DNA of 64,000 nt from the NCBI GenBank assembly GCA_024648695.1, contig JACAVV010000014.1:62001-126000 (forward strand), given 5' to 3'. The translations under genes and the position numbers were made by a program. Positions within the stretch are counted from its first letter, which is position 1, and every line of letters starts with the position of its first letter. This DNA comes from Nitrospina sp. GTDB lineage: Bacteria; Nitrospinota; Nitrospinia; Nitrospinales; JACRGP01. The notes beneath the pieces are model-generated. The model was not told the origin of the DNA and ran no database searches. It saw nothing but the letters and a program-made list of their open reading frames with translations. Below, in pieces: positions 32,716-42,609 of the stretch.

Positions 32716-35700
32716 ATGAAATTTTCAAATTTGTTTCTTGTTCTCAGTCTTTTTACTTTTCTATTCGCACCAAATGTATATTCCGCTGACGATTTAAAAG
32801 ACGATCGCATCACCCAGGCCATCCAGGTCACCACCAATCCGGGAGAGGATTTTGCTCCCACCATTTCCCGGGACGGCAAATACCTGATTTATGTCTCCGA
32901 CAAGTCCGGCAATCTTGATTTGTGGCTCAAGTTTCTGGGGCCGGGTAGCCATCCTCCGGACCGGCAACTAACGTTCCACAGCGCGTCGGACAATTCACCG
33001 GAATTCAGTCCTGATGGTAGTAAAGTGGTTTTTGTATCGAACCGGTCGGATCCCAGAGGAGATATTTATGTTCTTGAACTGGGTTCCTTTTCGCTTTCCA
33101 CCGAAGAGAAATCGGAGGAAAAGACCAAGGGCGGCCTCAGTTTTTTGGGCTTGTCCTCACTGCAGAGTAAGGATAGCGAAGCCCAGCGTGCCAGCGGTTT
33201 GACCCGCCTGAGCCAAGCGGGGCCGGAAGACCTGGATCCCACGTGGGACCCTTCGGGACAGGCGGTTTATTATTCATCTCATAAACCCGGTCAGGCCGAG
33301 AAAAAAATTTATCGCGTCGCTTTGTCAGGCGGATCGGAAACCCAAGTGACCACACAGGACGGGGTCAGTCCCGCCGTATCTCCGGACGGCCGCTATTTGG
33401 CATTTATTTCCAAAAAGGAGGACGCATCGGGAAACATCTGGCTGAAAGACCTTTCCAGCGGTCAGTTGACGGCTTTGCACAAGGGACCGGAAATCGAGCT
33501 GTCTCCCCACTGGTCTGAGGATGGTCGGTATATTTATTTTACCCGCTACCAGGATGACACCAATTTCGACCAGGATTTAACTATTGAAGACCGACCCAGT
33601 ATCTGGAAAGTGGGTCTGAATGGTTCGGTGCCAACCAAGTTCCTGCAATTGACGGACAGTTCCACGTATGACCTGTTACCGGAAATCCATGGCGACAATA
33701 TTTATTTCACGTCCCATCGCCGAACCGGGATTGATATTTTCCGGCTTCCCAAGGAAGGCGAGCTCCCCGCCCTGACCGATTATGGGCAAGCCCTGCAATT
33801 GGCCAGTGACCTGTGTCCTGATGAAAAGGCCTCCTACACCTGTGTGTTGATTTACAAAGATATCCTGAATGAATTCAAGAATGAAGAAGACCTGGCGCGC
33901 ATTCGCTATAAATTGTCCAAAACCTTTTTCAATCTGGGCAATGCCTTTTCCGCCAAGTTCCAGTATGGCCGCATTTCTAAAGAACACCCAGACGATCCGG
34001 TTTATAACGGACTCGCTGAAATTGAAATCCTTATTCTGGAAGTGGAGGAGACCCGAAAGGAAGGGATCACTCTGTATAGAAAACGGGTGGAGCAGGCTTT
34101 GTCCGAAATCGAAGCAATAGCGGCCAAATACAGGAGTCAGCCCAGGGTTTTGGCCCGTGCGTTCCTGGAAAAAGGAAACTTTAATTTTGAACTGGACCGG
34201 CAGGATCTGGCACTGGGGTTTTACAAAAAGGTCATTCAGGAATACGCTCGTCAGCGGGAAACAGCGGCAGAAGCGGCTTTTTCGAGAAGTAAAATTTACA
34301 CCACCATTGGCGACACCGATAAGGTGGTTGAAGCTTTCGTAGACGTGGTGCGCAATTATTATGATGTGAAACTCTGGACCGCTAAAGCGATCAGCGAAAT
34401 TCTGGCTCTGTTCGAAAAGGAAGCCTCAGTCGAAAAGAAGGTTTCCAACCTTCAAAACCTGACCCGGGAATACAAATCTTTACCCATTTTGGCCGCGGCG
34501 GTGCAGAACCGGATCGGTCAGTTGTATTATGAAGGCGGGGAAAATCTTCTCGCTAAAGAGGCGTATCAGAAAACCATCAGCAACTTTGCGCAGGCGCCTT
34601 TGGAAAAATTCAACGCCCTCTTTGCTTTGGCTCAAATCTATGCGGAAGAGGAACAGTTCGAAAAAAGTCTGGATCTTTACCAGCAGGTGGTGCAGACGCC
34701 ACAGGGCTTCGACGAAAAATTACGTTTGGCCACCTTGGGCTATATTCGTAAATCCCTGAAAAAAGGCAAATGGGAAATCAATGTAGGCGAAGTGAAGCTG
34801 GCCTATAAAACGTTTCTCAAGCTGATCGACTTCAGTCCGCAAAATGTGGAAGCACATCGCGGTTATGTGCAATCGTCTGCCATGCTGAAGAAGGTGGATA
34901 AGGCGATCGATTTTTACAAATCCCGGCTCCAGCAAAACCCTAAATCTGCAGTGGACCATTATTCGTTAGGTCTGGCTTATACTTACCTTTCGCCTCCCGG
35001 ACTGGACATGGCGGAGAAGGAGATCAACCAGGCATTGGTCGTCAACTCCCAGGAAACTTATTACCATCAAACCCTAGGTTGGGTGTTCGAGCAGAAAGAA
35101 CGTTTGCATCCGGGCAAGGAATACCTGGAAAAAGCTTTGCAGGAATATTCCACCGCCCTCGCTTTGAATGACGAAAACATCAGCCCGGAAAACGAGGCCG
35201 ATCTGTTTCTGAACCTCGGTAACGGCAACCACCTGTTGCGCAATCATCTGGAAGCTCGCCATTATTATCAGAAACGGAAAAAGAGCAAAGTCGAATTTGT
35301 CAACGCGGACCGGGAAATTATTTATTACCAACGCTTCGGCGAAAGTGCCTTTAAAGCCGGGTACCCGGATGAAGCGGTGGAGCATTTTAAAGAGGCTCTG
35401 GCGCTTCATAATAGAAAGAAGGAACCCGACCTTAAACGCATTGCGGAAATGAACGATCGTATCGCATTGGCTTACCAGGACAGCAACCAGTATGCTAAAG
35501 CGGTCGAGTATTTTTCCAAGACTCTGGAACTGCATCGAAAAACTGGCAACACGGAATCGCTTTCGAAAGCTTTGCGCAACATTGCGAATAACCTGTATTC
35601 CCTCAATGAGCGCCGTGGGCGCAAGGACACTCAATCGCTGAACATGGCGCTCAGCCATTATTTTCAGTCGATAGAAAATCTCGAAAAATATGGAGTCGTT

Positions 35701-38700
35701 CAACAGGAGGTCAAAAAAGAATCCAACGCTCTGGTCAACATCAATGTGGAAACGGGGCTGGACGAAAATGCCTCCCAAGCGGCCCGGGGATTCAATAAAG
35801 AGGGTGAGGAAAAGCTCATCTTCAATTATGTCGGGAAGATTTATGGCGACTTCGGTGAATATGACCGCGCCATCGATTATTTTCAGAAGAAATTGGCCCT
35901 GGTTCCGGACAATCTCAATCCGGAAAAAGACATTCCTGTCATTTTGGAAAAAGCTATCCTGCTCAACCAGATCGGGAATTTCCACTTTCAGGGGGGCGAG
36001 TACGACCGGAGTGGAGAGTATTTTAAGGAGTCCTACGCGCTCAGTAAATCCATCAACAACCGGCAAGGGGTTGCCGTCAATGCGGCGAATCTGGGCCGAC
36101 TCCTGTTGACCAAATCGGAAATGATTCCGCGTGAACAGTTCCGTAGTTCTATTCAAGACACCTTGAATTTTCTTGAGGAAGCGCTGGACATCATTGTGCA
36201 AGCCAAAAACTTTGCCAGTCCGGAATATGCTGTGTACCTGAATAACTATCTCGGCATCTTTTATCACTATATGGGAGTTCATTTTTCAGATAACGGGTCC
36301 GGCCAATCTAGAGGACCCACGACCGGCCCGACGAAGGAGCAGTTTCTTGCGGCTCTTGGATCTCTACAGCAGGAATTCGGTTACTTTCAAAAGTCCATTG
36401 CTTATTTCAACTCTGCTCTCGAACTGGTTCACGCCAATATTGAGGGTCCATTGGCCAAACGATTGGAAACCGCGCTTCAGCAAAACCTCAGGCTCACCCA
36501 TTCCAAAGCGGACCTCAAAAACCAGAAACCGAAGAAGTTTGCCGATACCGGTGGTTTGAATTCCAAATGGCAATTCAAGTATCTGGAGTTTTTAGAGGTT
36601 CCGGAGTCCAGCAAATTGAGCGTGCTGAAAAATGCAGAGGCTGAATTGTCGCGCTTGCCTTATGGATTGCTTCCCAATACCAGCACCTCGCGGGTGATGA
36701 TGGAAGAGTTGTATTTTTCATTGGCCCAACAACTTTTTAAGGAAAAAAAATTCAGCGAAGCCTTTTACTATTCTGAAAGAGGATTGCAACAGATTCTCAT
36801 CTCCTACAGACAGAATATGGAACTGAAGTTCAAGGATGAAGTTCGCGTCGGATACTACGATGAATTTATGGAATATCCGGCGCAAATCAGGGATCTGTCG
36901 AAACAGATAGCCGTGGGTGCGGGCAATTTTTCCAATCGGTCCGAGATTGATGGCCTGCTTGAGGAGTATCAGGACCTCATTTCAGTGGTTAAGGAAGAGG
37001 ATCCGGTTTTTTCCCAATTGTTCTCTCCAAGCATTCCGGAGTTGAGCCAGGTGCGGGCACTTTTGCGGCCTGGAGAAGTGATCGTCAAATATCAAAAAGT
37101 GTACGACCGGATTCTGGTTTGGGTGGTTTCCCGGGACCGTGTGTTTGGTGGAACCATTTTACCCGATCCACAATTGTTTGGTCTTATTTCCAGGATCACA
37201 CACAGTGATTCGGTGGTCCAAGGCCAGGATATCGAAGCTTTGTCCAATGCCTTGATCACGCCCCTGGGAGGCACGCTTGGGCAATCGACCTCGGTCTATC
37301 TGTTGGCGAACGGTGGTCTGGAATTTTTACCGTGGAGCGCTTTGAAGCTGAATGGGAAAGCACTGATAGATCACTATGCGATCACTCACGTTTCTTCGGT
37401 GGCGCAGTTCATCAATTCGCACCGCAAGAAGAATCTTTATAATTCTCGACTGCTGTCGGTGGAGCTTTCGGAGGCCGATGCCAAGTCCATATCTCAGCCC
37501 TTTGCGTCTTCCATAAACCTTTCGGAAGATAAAAGCACACAAAAGGAATTCATGAAATCGATGGGGCAGTATGCCGTGGTCCATATAGAGAGCAAAGCCC
37601 AATTGGGCCGGTTGGGGTCGGGCAACTCCTACATCAATCTCACTCAGGCAAGAAACCGTTTCGAGCGCATGACTCTGGAAGATCTCTTTGAAAACCCAGT
37701 TGAGTCCCATTTCATTGCCCTCAACCATGTGGAGTATGAAAAGATGCCCGACCTGGATGTGTCGCCCACAGCGCCCATGGTGCATGCCCTGGACTACATG
37801 GGGTACCCCGGCATTCTCATGAAGTTCGGACCCAAAAACGAGGCCACGCATCAGGAGTTTCTGAAACTGTTTTACCAGAATTTTCGTAAAGGCAATCCGA
37901 CCGAGGCCCTGCGTATTGCACAACTGGCGCTTCGGCAGAAAAACCCGGGTTCGTATGCCTGGACCCGTTATCGCTTTTTTGGTTTTCCGGGAATGAACGA
38001 GCAGGAAAAAAACATTTTTGCGAAAACCCATTTTAAGGAAAATGTCAAAAAAGGCATCAAGGCCTTTTCCAAAAAGAAATGGAACACGGCTATCAGCTAT
38101 TTTGAAAAGGCCCTGGTTCTGATCGATTTGATGGAGAACCAAAATCAGGCTCCTCAGCTTTACAAAGTTCTCGCACAAGCGGCCTACAATCAGGAGGACT
38201 ACCAAAAGGCAATTAAGTATCAAAAGGAGTTGGTTGCATTGGCAGACCAAAAGGGCGATCCCGAGGAACTGGCAGGAACGATTTATTTTCTGGGCATCCT
38301 GTATTCCCGGGCGGAAGAGTTTCCCAAAGCTGTGGAAAAACTGGAACTGGCCCTGGATATTTTTCAGGAATATGAAATTCTCGACAAGCTGGCGGAAAGC
38401 TACAGTGTCCTGGGAATCGTAAAAGAAAATGCCCTGGACTACGACAAAGCTCTGGACGCCTTCAACGCTTCCCTGAAAATTAACAAGGAAATTGGAGAAG
38501 ATTTAAACCGTGGCAGGGAGTTGCGTCGAATCGGGCGTATTCATTACCTGCGCCTGAACAATTACCCCAAGGCACGCGATTATTTTACGCAGGCCTACAA
38601 TTTGTTCAAGGAACTCGATCAGGTCGATCAGGTGGTTGAGACCTTGCTGGAGTTGGGTCTGGTCGCGGAGAAACAGAGTTTGTTTCCGGAAGCTTTGAAA

Positions 38701-40860
38701 TTTTATGCCGAAGCGCAGGCCCTTGCAGAATCCAGCGACTTTCCTGCTTCGGTTTCCAAGGCCTTGCTTTATCAGGCCAACACCTATTGGTTTCAAGGGG
38801 ACTACCAGAACGCTTTCAAACGCCAGACACAATCATTAAACATCGCTGAAGAATTAAAAGATAAACGCCAGCAGACGTTCATCTACAACACCCTTGGCCT
38901 GATTTACTGGACCCTCAACGATTCAGTACGCGCTCTGGAGAATCTGAATCGAAGCCTGGATCTTGCCAGGGAAATCCGTTCTCCTCTCGACATGGCATCG
39001 GCCTACAACAACATCGGACTGGTGTACCGCAAGGATAAGGATTATCCGCGCTCCATTGAGTTTTTTCAAAAGGCGCTCGACAAGGATGTTGAACTGAAAT
39101 CCAAGTGGGGACAAGGTTACACCCACCGCAACCTGGGTATCAGCTATTTGCGCATGAAACGCCTGGACCAGGCTCAGGAGCATCTCAATAAGGCGGTGGC
39201 GTTCAGTACTGAAATCGGCAACCAGACCAATCTCGTAAAAGCCAAGCTGGAACTCGGTAATTTGGCAATGGAACGTGGTCAGTGGGATTCTGCGATCGGG
39301 GTTTTTCAGGAAACCCAGGCCCTGGCCACCCAATACAACATCAAGGAGGTCATTTGGCGGGCGCACCGTGGCAATGGGTTTTGCCTGAGAAAACTGAACC
39401 GACTCAGTGAGGCCGCGCAATCTTACCGCACTGCGGTACAGGTAGTCGATGAGTTACGCGCGGCAATCAAGGTAGAGGAATTTCAGAACGGCTTTCTCAC
39501 CGACAAGCAGGATGTGTATAAGGAGCTGATCCTTCTCCTGCTCGACCAGGGAAAAGTTGAGGAAGCTTTTAATTTCGCCGAACGGGCCAAATCCAGAAGT
39601 TTCATCGATCTGCTGGGCAATCAAAAGATCAGCTTGAAGAACGATATCAGCCAACAGCTTTACGACAAGCTGATTGGGCAAAAACGCCGAATCCGCCTGG
39701 CAGAAGTTGAATTGGCCAAGGCGGAAGGCGACGAAAATAAAAAACGCCTGCGAACTGAGCTGATTTCCCAACGCAATGGCTACCGCGACCTGTTAATTCA
39801 GGCCAAAGCACAAAGTCCGCAGATTTCCAGCTTCGTCACGGTAGAGGCGATCACTCTTACGGAATTATACAAAATTCTTGAAAACGACGTTTCCCTGGTC
39901 GAGTACTTGATAACCGACGAAGAATTGATTGGCTGGGTGATCAGCCAGGGCCGCATACAGGTCGTGCGCACGCCGGTTAAGGAAAAAGATCTGATCGTCT
40001 TGATCGAAGATTACCGCAAACGGATTCAACAACTGGCACCGGTGGAGGATCAATCCAAAAAGTTGTATCAGTTGGTGATTCAACCGCTTGAACGGTATTT
40101 TGCATCGACCCGTGTGCTTGGGATCATCCCGCACGGTCACCTGCATTACGTGTCGTTTTCCTCTCTGCGGGATCAGGAATCTTATCTGGTGGAAAAGCAT
40201 CCCCTGTTTTATTCCCCAAGCGCATCGGTGTTGCAGTTCACCTTTAACCGCAAATTTGAAAAAAAAGGTAAAATAAAAGTTTTGGCACTGGGCAATCCGG
40301 ATTTGCAGGATTTTAATTACGACCTGCCCCTCGCCGAACTGGAAGCCAAATCGATCAAATGGGATTTTCCCGAAATCGATTTGTTCACTCGCAAAGAGGC
40401 TACCGAGAGTTGGCTTCAGGAAAATATCGGAAAATATCAAATCATTCACATCGCCTCGCATGGGGAGTTTGATCCGGTGAACCCGTTGTTTTCCTCGTTA
40501 AAGCTCACTGCCGATGAGTTTAACGACGGCAGTTTTGAAGTCAACGAAGTGTTTTCGCTGGACATCAAAGCCGACCTCGTGACCTTGAGCGCGTGCCAGA
40601 CCGGACTTGGAGAAATTTCGGGCGGTGATGAACTGGTGGGACTGAACCGGGCTTTCATTTACGCGGGCACGCATGCCCTGGTGTCATCCTTGTGGCGCGT
40701 AAGCGATATTTCAACGGCTGTTCTCATCAAACACTTTTACAGAAATTACACGAGTGCAAATAAATCAGAAAGCCTGCGTAAAGCCCAACTGCTGGTGAAA
40801 CGTTTGTATCCCCATCCCTCGTACTGGGCCGGGTTCAACCTGACAGGGGATTACCGGTAG
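32716..40860 (+). CDS. Giant exported TolB-propeller/TPR protein with two CHAT domains
   Basis: This protein has 2714 residues. Signal peptide 1-24 (A-P-N-V-Y-S-A). Residues ~35-360 hold TolB/PD40 propeller repeats such as S-P-D-G-S-K-V-V-F-V-S and S-P-D-G-R-Y-L-A-F-I-S. TPR units fill ~390-1250. Residues ~1448-1755 look like a CHAT domain with lost chemistry: H-I-E-S-K has K1627 where the catalytic His belongs, and A-L-N-H-V has V1672 in place of Cys. A second TPR array covers ~1762-2240. The C-terminal CHAT domain (~2381-2714) is intact, with H2582 in H-I-A-S-H-G-E and C2627 in S-A-C-Q-T-G, ending in Y-W-A-G-F. CHAT domains are caspase-like cysteine proteases. Export makes this one unusual. 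Its target is unknown and no partner gene is adjacent. Confidence 0.9.
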   Translation: MKFSNLFLVLSLFTFLFAPNVYSADDLKDDRITQAIQVTTNPGEDFAPTISRDGKYLIYVSDKSGNLDLWLKFLGPGSHPPDRQLTFHSASDNSPEFSPDGSKVVFVSNRSDPRGDIYVLELGSFSLSTEEKSEEKTKGGLSFLGLSSLQSKDSEAQRASGLTRLSQAGPEDLDPTWDPSGQAVYYSSHKPGQAEKKIYRVALSGGSETQVTTQDGVSPAVSPDGRYLAFISKKEDASGNIWLKDLSSGQLTALHKGPEIELSPHWSEDGRYIYFTRYQDDTNFDQDLTIEDRPSIWKVGLNGSVPTKFLQLTDSSTYDLLPEIHGDNIYFTSHRRTGIDIFRLPKEGELPALTDYGQALQLASDLCPDEKASYTCVLIYKDILNEFKNEEDLARIRYKLSKTFFNLGNAFSAKFQYGRISKEHPDDPVYNGLAEIEILILEVEETRKEGITLYRKRVEQALSEIEAIAAKYRSQPRVLARAFLEKGNFNFELDRQDLALGFYKKVIQEYARQRETAAEAAFSRSKIYTTIGDTDKVVEAFVDVVRNYYDVKLWTAKAISEILALFEKEASVEKKVSNLQNLTREYKSLPILAAAVQNRIGQLYYEGGENLLAKEAYQKTISNFAQAPLEKFNALFALAQIYAEEEQFEKSLDLYQQVVQTPQGFDEKLRLATLGYIRKSLKKGKWEINVGEVKLAYKTFLKLIDFSPQNVEAHRGYVQSSAMLKKVDKAIDFYKSRLQQNPKSAVDHYSLGLAYTYLSPPGLDMAEKEINQALVVNSQETYYHQTLGWVFEQKERLHPGKEYLEKALQEYSTALALNDENISPENEADLFLNLGNGNHLLRNHLEARHYYQKRKKSKVEFVNADREIIYYQRFGESAFKAGYPDEAVEHFKEALALHNRKKEPDLKRIAEMNDRIALAYQDSNQYAKAVEYFSKTLELHRKTGNTESLSKALRNIANNLYSLNERRGRKDTQSLNMALSHYFQSIENLEKYGVVQQEVKKESNALVNINVETGLDENASQAARGFNKEGEEKLIFNYVGKIYGDFGEYDRAIDYFQKKLALVPDNLNPEKDIPVILEKAILLNQIGNFHFQGGEYDRSGEYFKESYALSKSINNRQGVAVNAANLGRLLLTKSEMIPREQFRSSIQDTLNFLEEALDIIVQAKNFASPEYAVYLNNYLGIFYHYMGVHFSDNGSGQSRGPTTGPTKEQFLAALGSLQQEFGYFQKSIAYFNSALELVHANIEGPLAKRLETALQQNLRLTHSKADLKNQKPKKFADTGGLNSKWQFKYLEFLEVPESSKLSVLKNAEAELSRLPYGLLPNTSTSRVMMEELYFSLAQQLFKEKKFSEAFYYSERGLQQILISYRQNMELKFKDEVRVGYYDEFMEYPAQIRDLSKQIAVGAGNFSNRSEIDGLLEEYQDLISVVKEEDPVFSQLFSPSIPELSQVRALLRPGEVIVKYQKVYDRILVWVVSRDRVFGGTILPDPQLFGLISRITHSDSVVQGQDIEALSNALITPLGGTLGQSTSVYLLANGGLEFLPWSALKLNGKALIDHYAITHVSSVAQFINSHRKKNLYNSRLLSVELSEADAKSISQPFASSINLSEDKSTQKEFMKSMGQYAVVHIESKAQLGRLGSGNSYINLTQARNRFERMTLEDLFENPVESHFIALNHVEYEKMPDLDVSPTAPMVHALDYMGYPGILMKFGPKNEATHQEFLKLFYQNFRKGNPTEALRIAQLALRQKNPGSYAWTRYRFFGFPGMNEQEKNIFAKTHFKENVKKGIKAFSKKKWNTAISYFEKALVLIDLMENQNQAPQLYKVLAQAAYNQEDYQKAIKYQKELVALADQKGDPEELAGTIYFLGILYSRAEEFPKAVEKLELALDIFQEYEILDKLAESYSVLGIVKENALDYDKALDAFNASLKINKEIGEDLNRGRELRRIGRIHYLRLNNYPKARDYFTQAYNLFKELDQVDQVVETLLELGLVAEKQSLFPEALKFYAEAQALAESSDFPASVSKALLYQANTYWFQGDYQNAFKRQTQSLNIAEELKDKRQQTFIYNTLGLIYWTLNDSVRALENLNRSLDLAREIRSPLDMASAYNNIGLVYRKDKDYPRSIEFFQKALDKDVELKSKWGQGYTHRNLGISYLRMKRLDQAQEHLNKAVAFSTEIGNQTNLVKAKLELGNLAMERGQWDSAIGVFQETQALATQYNIKEVIWRAHRGNGFCLRKLNRLSEAAQSYRTAVQVVDELRAAIKVEEFQNGFLTDKQDVYKELILLLLDQGKVEEAFNFAERAKSRSFIDLLGNQKISLKNDISQQLYDKLIGQKRRIRLAEVELAKAEGDENKKRLRTELISQRNGYRDLLIQAKAQSPQISSFVTVEAITLTELYKILENDVSLVEYLITDEELIGWVISQGRIQVVRTPVKEKDLIVLIEDYRKRIQQLAPVEDQSKKLYQLVIQPLERYFASTRVLGIIPHGHLHYVSFSSLRDQESYLVEKHPLFYSPSASVLQFTFNRKFEKKGKIKVLALGNPDLQDFNYDLPLAELEAKSIKWDFPEIDLFTRKEATESWLQENIGKYQIIHIASHGEFDPVNPLFSSLKLTADEFNDGSFEVNEVFSLDIKADLVTLSACQTGLGEISGGDELVGLNRAFIYAGTHALVSSLWRVSDISTAVLIKHFYRNYTSANKSESLRKAQLLVKRLYPHPSYWAGFNLTGDYR

Positions 40861-40944
40861 AAAAGTTTGTAAGCTATTGAGAGGAAACGCGACTATAAAA
40901 GATTAACTTCGTTTGAAGAACGAGACTCTTTTGGATAGTCGGTC

Positions 40945-41529
40945 ATGACCGTTCCCTCGCGGCAAAAATCTCTCAAGAAGCTGGGTCTGATTGTATCCCT
41001 GTTGATCGGTCTGATCCTGACAAGCCACTTTACCGGCCTGCGTTCCAGTTTCACCCCCATGCAAATCAAGGATATGTTTGGTCATCATCAAGTGTATGGG
41101 ATCCTTCTATTTTGCCTGGTGTTCAGCCTGGGAAATTTGCTTTATGTCCCGGGATGGGTTTTTCTGGTCGCCGCTGTCGTTGCCCTTGGTAAAGAGTGGG
41201 GCGGTCTGGTTACTTTCACCGCCGCGATCACATCATGCACTCTCAGCTATTTTTTAATCTACAAACTGGGGGGTGACGCGTTACGGACCTTTAACAACAA
41301 GTGGGCCGACAAGGCATTTTTGCGTCTGGATGAAACCCCGGTAATCTCAGTCGCAACTTTACGATTGATATTTCAAACCGCGCCACCGCTAAACTATGCT
41401 CTGGCGCTTTCTAACGTCCGCTTCTCTCATTACCTTGTCGGCACTCTCGTTGGATTGCCGCTACCCATTTTCGCCTATTGCTACTTTTTCGAAATCATCT
41501 TCAAAAAGGTAATTATCGAGTTGTTCTGA
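40945..41529 (+). CDS. TVP38/TMEM64 (DedA-like) membrane protein
   Basis: This 194-residue inner-membrane protein has about five hydrophobic segments. It shows the VTT-domain pattern: P-G-W-V-F-L-V-A-A near 72-80, G-x-x-x-S-Y-F-L-I-Y-K-L-G-G-D near 104-114, and L-R-L-I-F-Q-T-A-P-P-L-N-Y-A-L-A near 137-152, where an R-x-x-P-x-x-P-F-x-x-x-N-Y motif is usual. Relatives include lipid scramblases and undecaprenyl-phosphate flippases. It lies 84 nt after the giant CHAT gene, on the same strand. Confidence 0.85.
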   Translation: MTVPSRQKSLKKLGLIVSLLIGLILTSHFTGLRSSFTPMQIKDMFGHHQVYGILLFCLVFSLGNLLYVPGWVFLVAAVVALGKEWGGLVTFTAAITSCTLSYFLIYKLGGDALRTFNNKWADKAFLRLDETPVISVATLRLIFQTAPPLNYALALSNVRFSHYLVGTLVGLPLPIFAYCYFFEIIFKKVIIELF

Positions 41530-41560
41530 TATTATGAAAACGTATTGTATCTATTGAATA

Positions 41561-42502
41561 TCAAGCGGCGAAAATGGAATCGATCTCCTTGTCATTGTCC
41601 GGACCCGGTTGCCATCCAACCGCTTTTAGATTGTCTTCCATTTGCTTCGCGTTTTTTACACCTACCAGGGCAGTGGCCAGAGCCGGTTGGCGAAGCACCC
41701 AGTTGATGGCCAGTTGACTGCAAGTCTTGTTTTCCTGCTCGGCAATTTTTTTCAGTTGGTCAACCTTACCGATATTCCTCTTAAATGCTTCACCTGTAAA
41801 TTCACCCAGAAGGCCTTTACTGCGCCAATCCTTGAATTTTGTGTTGGCGTCGTATTTTCCGGTCAGGACACCTGAAGCCAGTGGGCTGTAGGCGACAATC
41901 CCGATATCGTTTTTCAAGCAAAAGGGCACCGTTTCTTTCTCGATGGACCTTTGCAAAAGGCTGTATTCAGGTTGCAGGGAGACAACCGGGCCTACTTTGA
42001 GGCAGGCTTCCATTTGTTCTACGGAATAATTACTCACGCCGATGTGTCGAATTTTTCCTTGCTGTTGTATTTCCAGCAAGGCCTGCATGGTTTCTTCCTG
42101 AGCCGTTCCCACATCCGGCCAATGCACCTGATACAAATCGATCACATCGGTTTGCAGGCGTTTTAAGCTAAGTTCGATTTCCTCCAGGATCGAGGTTCTG
42201 GTACAATCTTTTTTGATGGAGCCCAGAGCCTCTTTTGTCCAACGTAAACCGCATTTGGTGGCTAGCACGACTTTATTGCGGTAAGGTTTCAGGGTTTTAC
42301 CAATCAACTCCTCGGAATGGCCAAAGCCATAAACGGGGGCAGTGTCGAAAAAGTTGATCCCTGATTCATAGGCTTTGAGTATGGCCTTGGCAGAGGTGGC
42401 ATCGCCTTCGGTCGACCAAAACGGGGCACCACCGATTCCCCAGGCACCAAATCCTATGACGGACACTTCCAAATCACTGCTTCCCAATTTCCGGTATTCC
42501 AT
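41561..42502 (-). CDS. Aldo/keto reductase
   Basis: This 313-residue NADPH-dependent oxidoreductase has the TIM-barrel AKR signature: catalytic Asp and Tyr in F-F-D-T-A-P-V-Y-G (about 51-59), Lys in V-L-A-T-K-C-G near 83, and His in Y-Q-V-H-W-P near 125. The cofactor segments G-V-S-N-Y-S and V-G-V-K-N-A-K-Q are present. It is most like the AKR11/13-type bacterial group. Substrate unknown; the gene stands alone and is convergent with the TVP38 gene. Confidence 0.92.
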   Translation of the reverse strand: MEYRKLGSSDLEVSVIGFGAWGIGGAPFWSTEGDATSAKAILKAYESGINFFDTAPVYGFGHSEELIGKTLKPYRNKVVLATKCGLRWTKEALGSIKKDCTRTSILEEIELSLKRLQTDVIDLYQVHWPDVGTAQEETMQALLEIQQQGKIRHIGVSNYSVEQMEACLKVGPVVSLQPEYSLLQRSIEKETVPFCLKNDIGIVAYSPLASGVLTGKYDANTKFKDWRSKGLLGEFTGEAFKRNIGKVDQLKKIAEQENKTCSQLAINWVLRQPALATALVGVKNAKQMEDNLKAVGWQPGPDNDKEIDSIFAA

Positions 42503-42609
42503 TTTGTGACTCCTTTACAGTTTTCAAGAGCATCCTGAGTGTTCAGGCGCTTTTGTATATTAAATTTTATAACCTGTATTCAATGATTCAGGTTGTTTTG
42601 GAATGAAAT

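Noticed and set aside
35074-36282. Open frame of 402 codons on the minus strand inside the giant gene
   Set aside because: It lies wholly antisense to the TPR region, whose protein is clearly real. It has no start signals or family motifs and is a codon-bias shadow. The same holds for 37327-38250 and 39865-40461.
32716-40860. CRISPR-linked TPR-CHAT (Craspase-type) interpretation
   Set aside because: There is no CRISPR array or Cas gene in the window. The protein has a signal peptide and propeller unlike Csx29, so a defence role is not supported.
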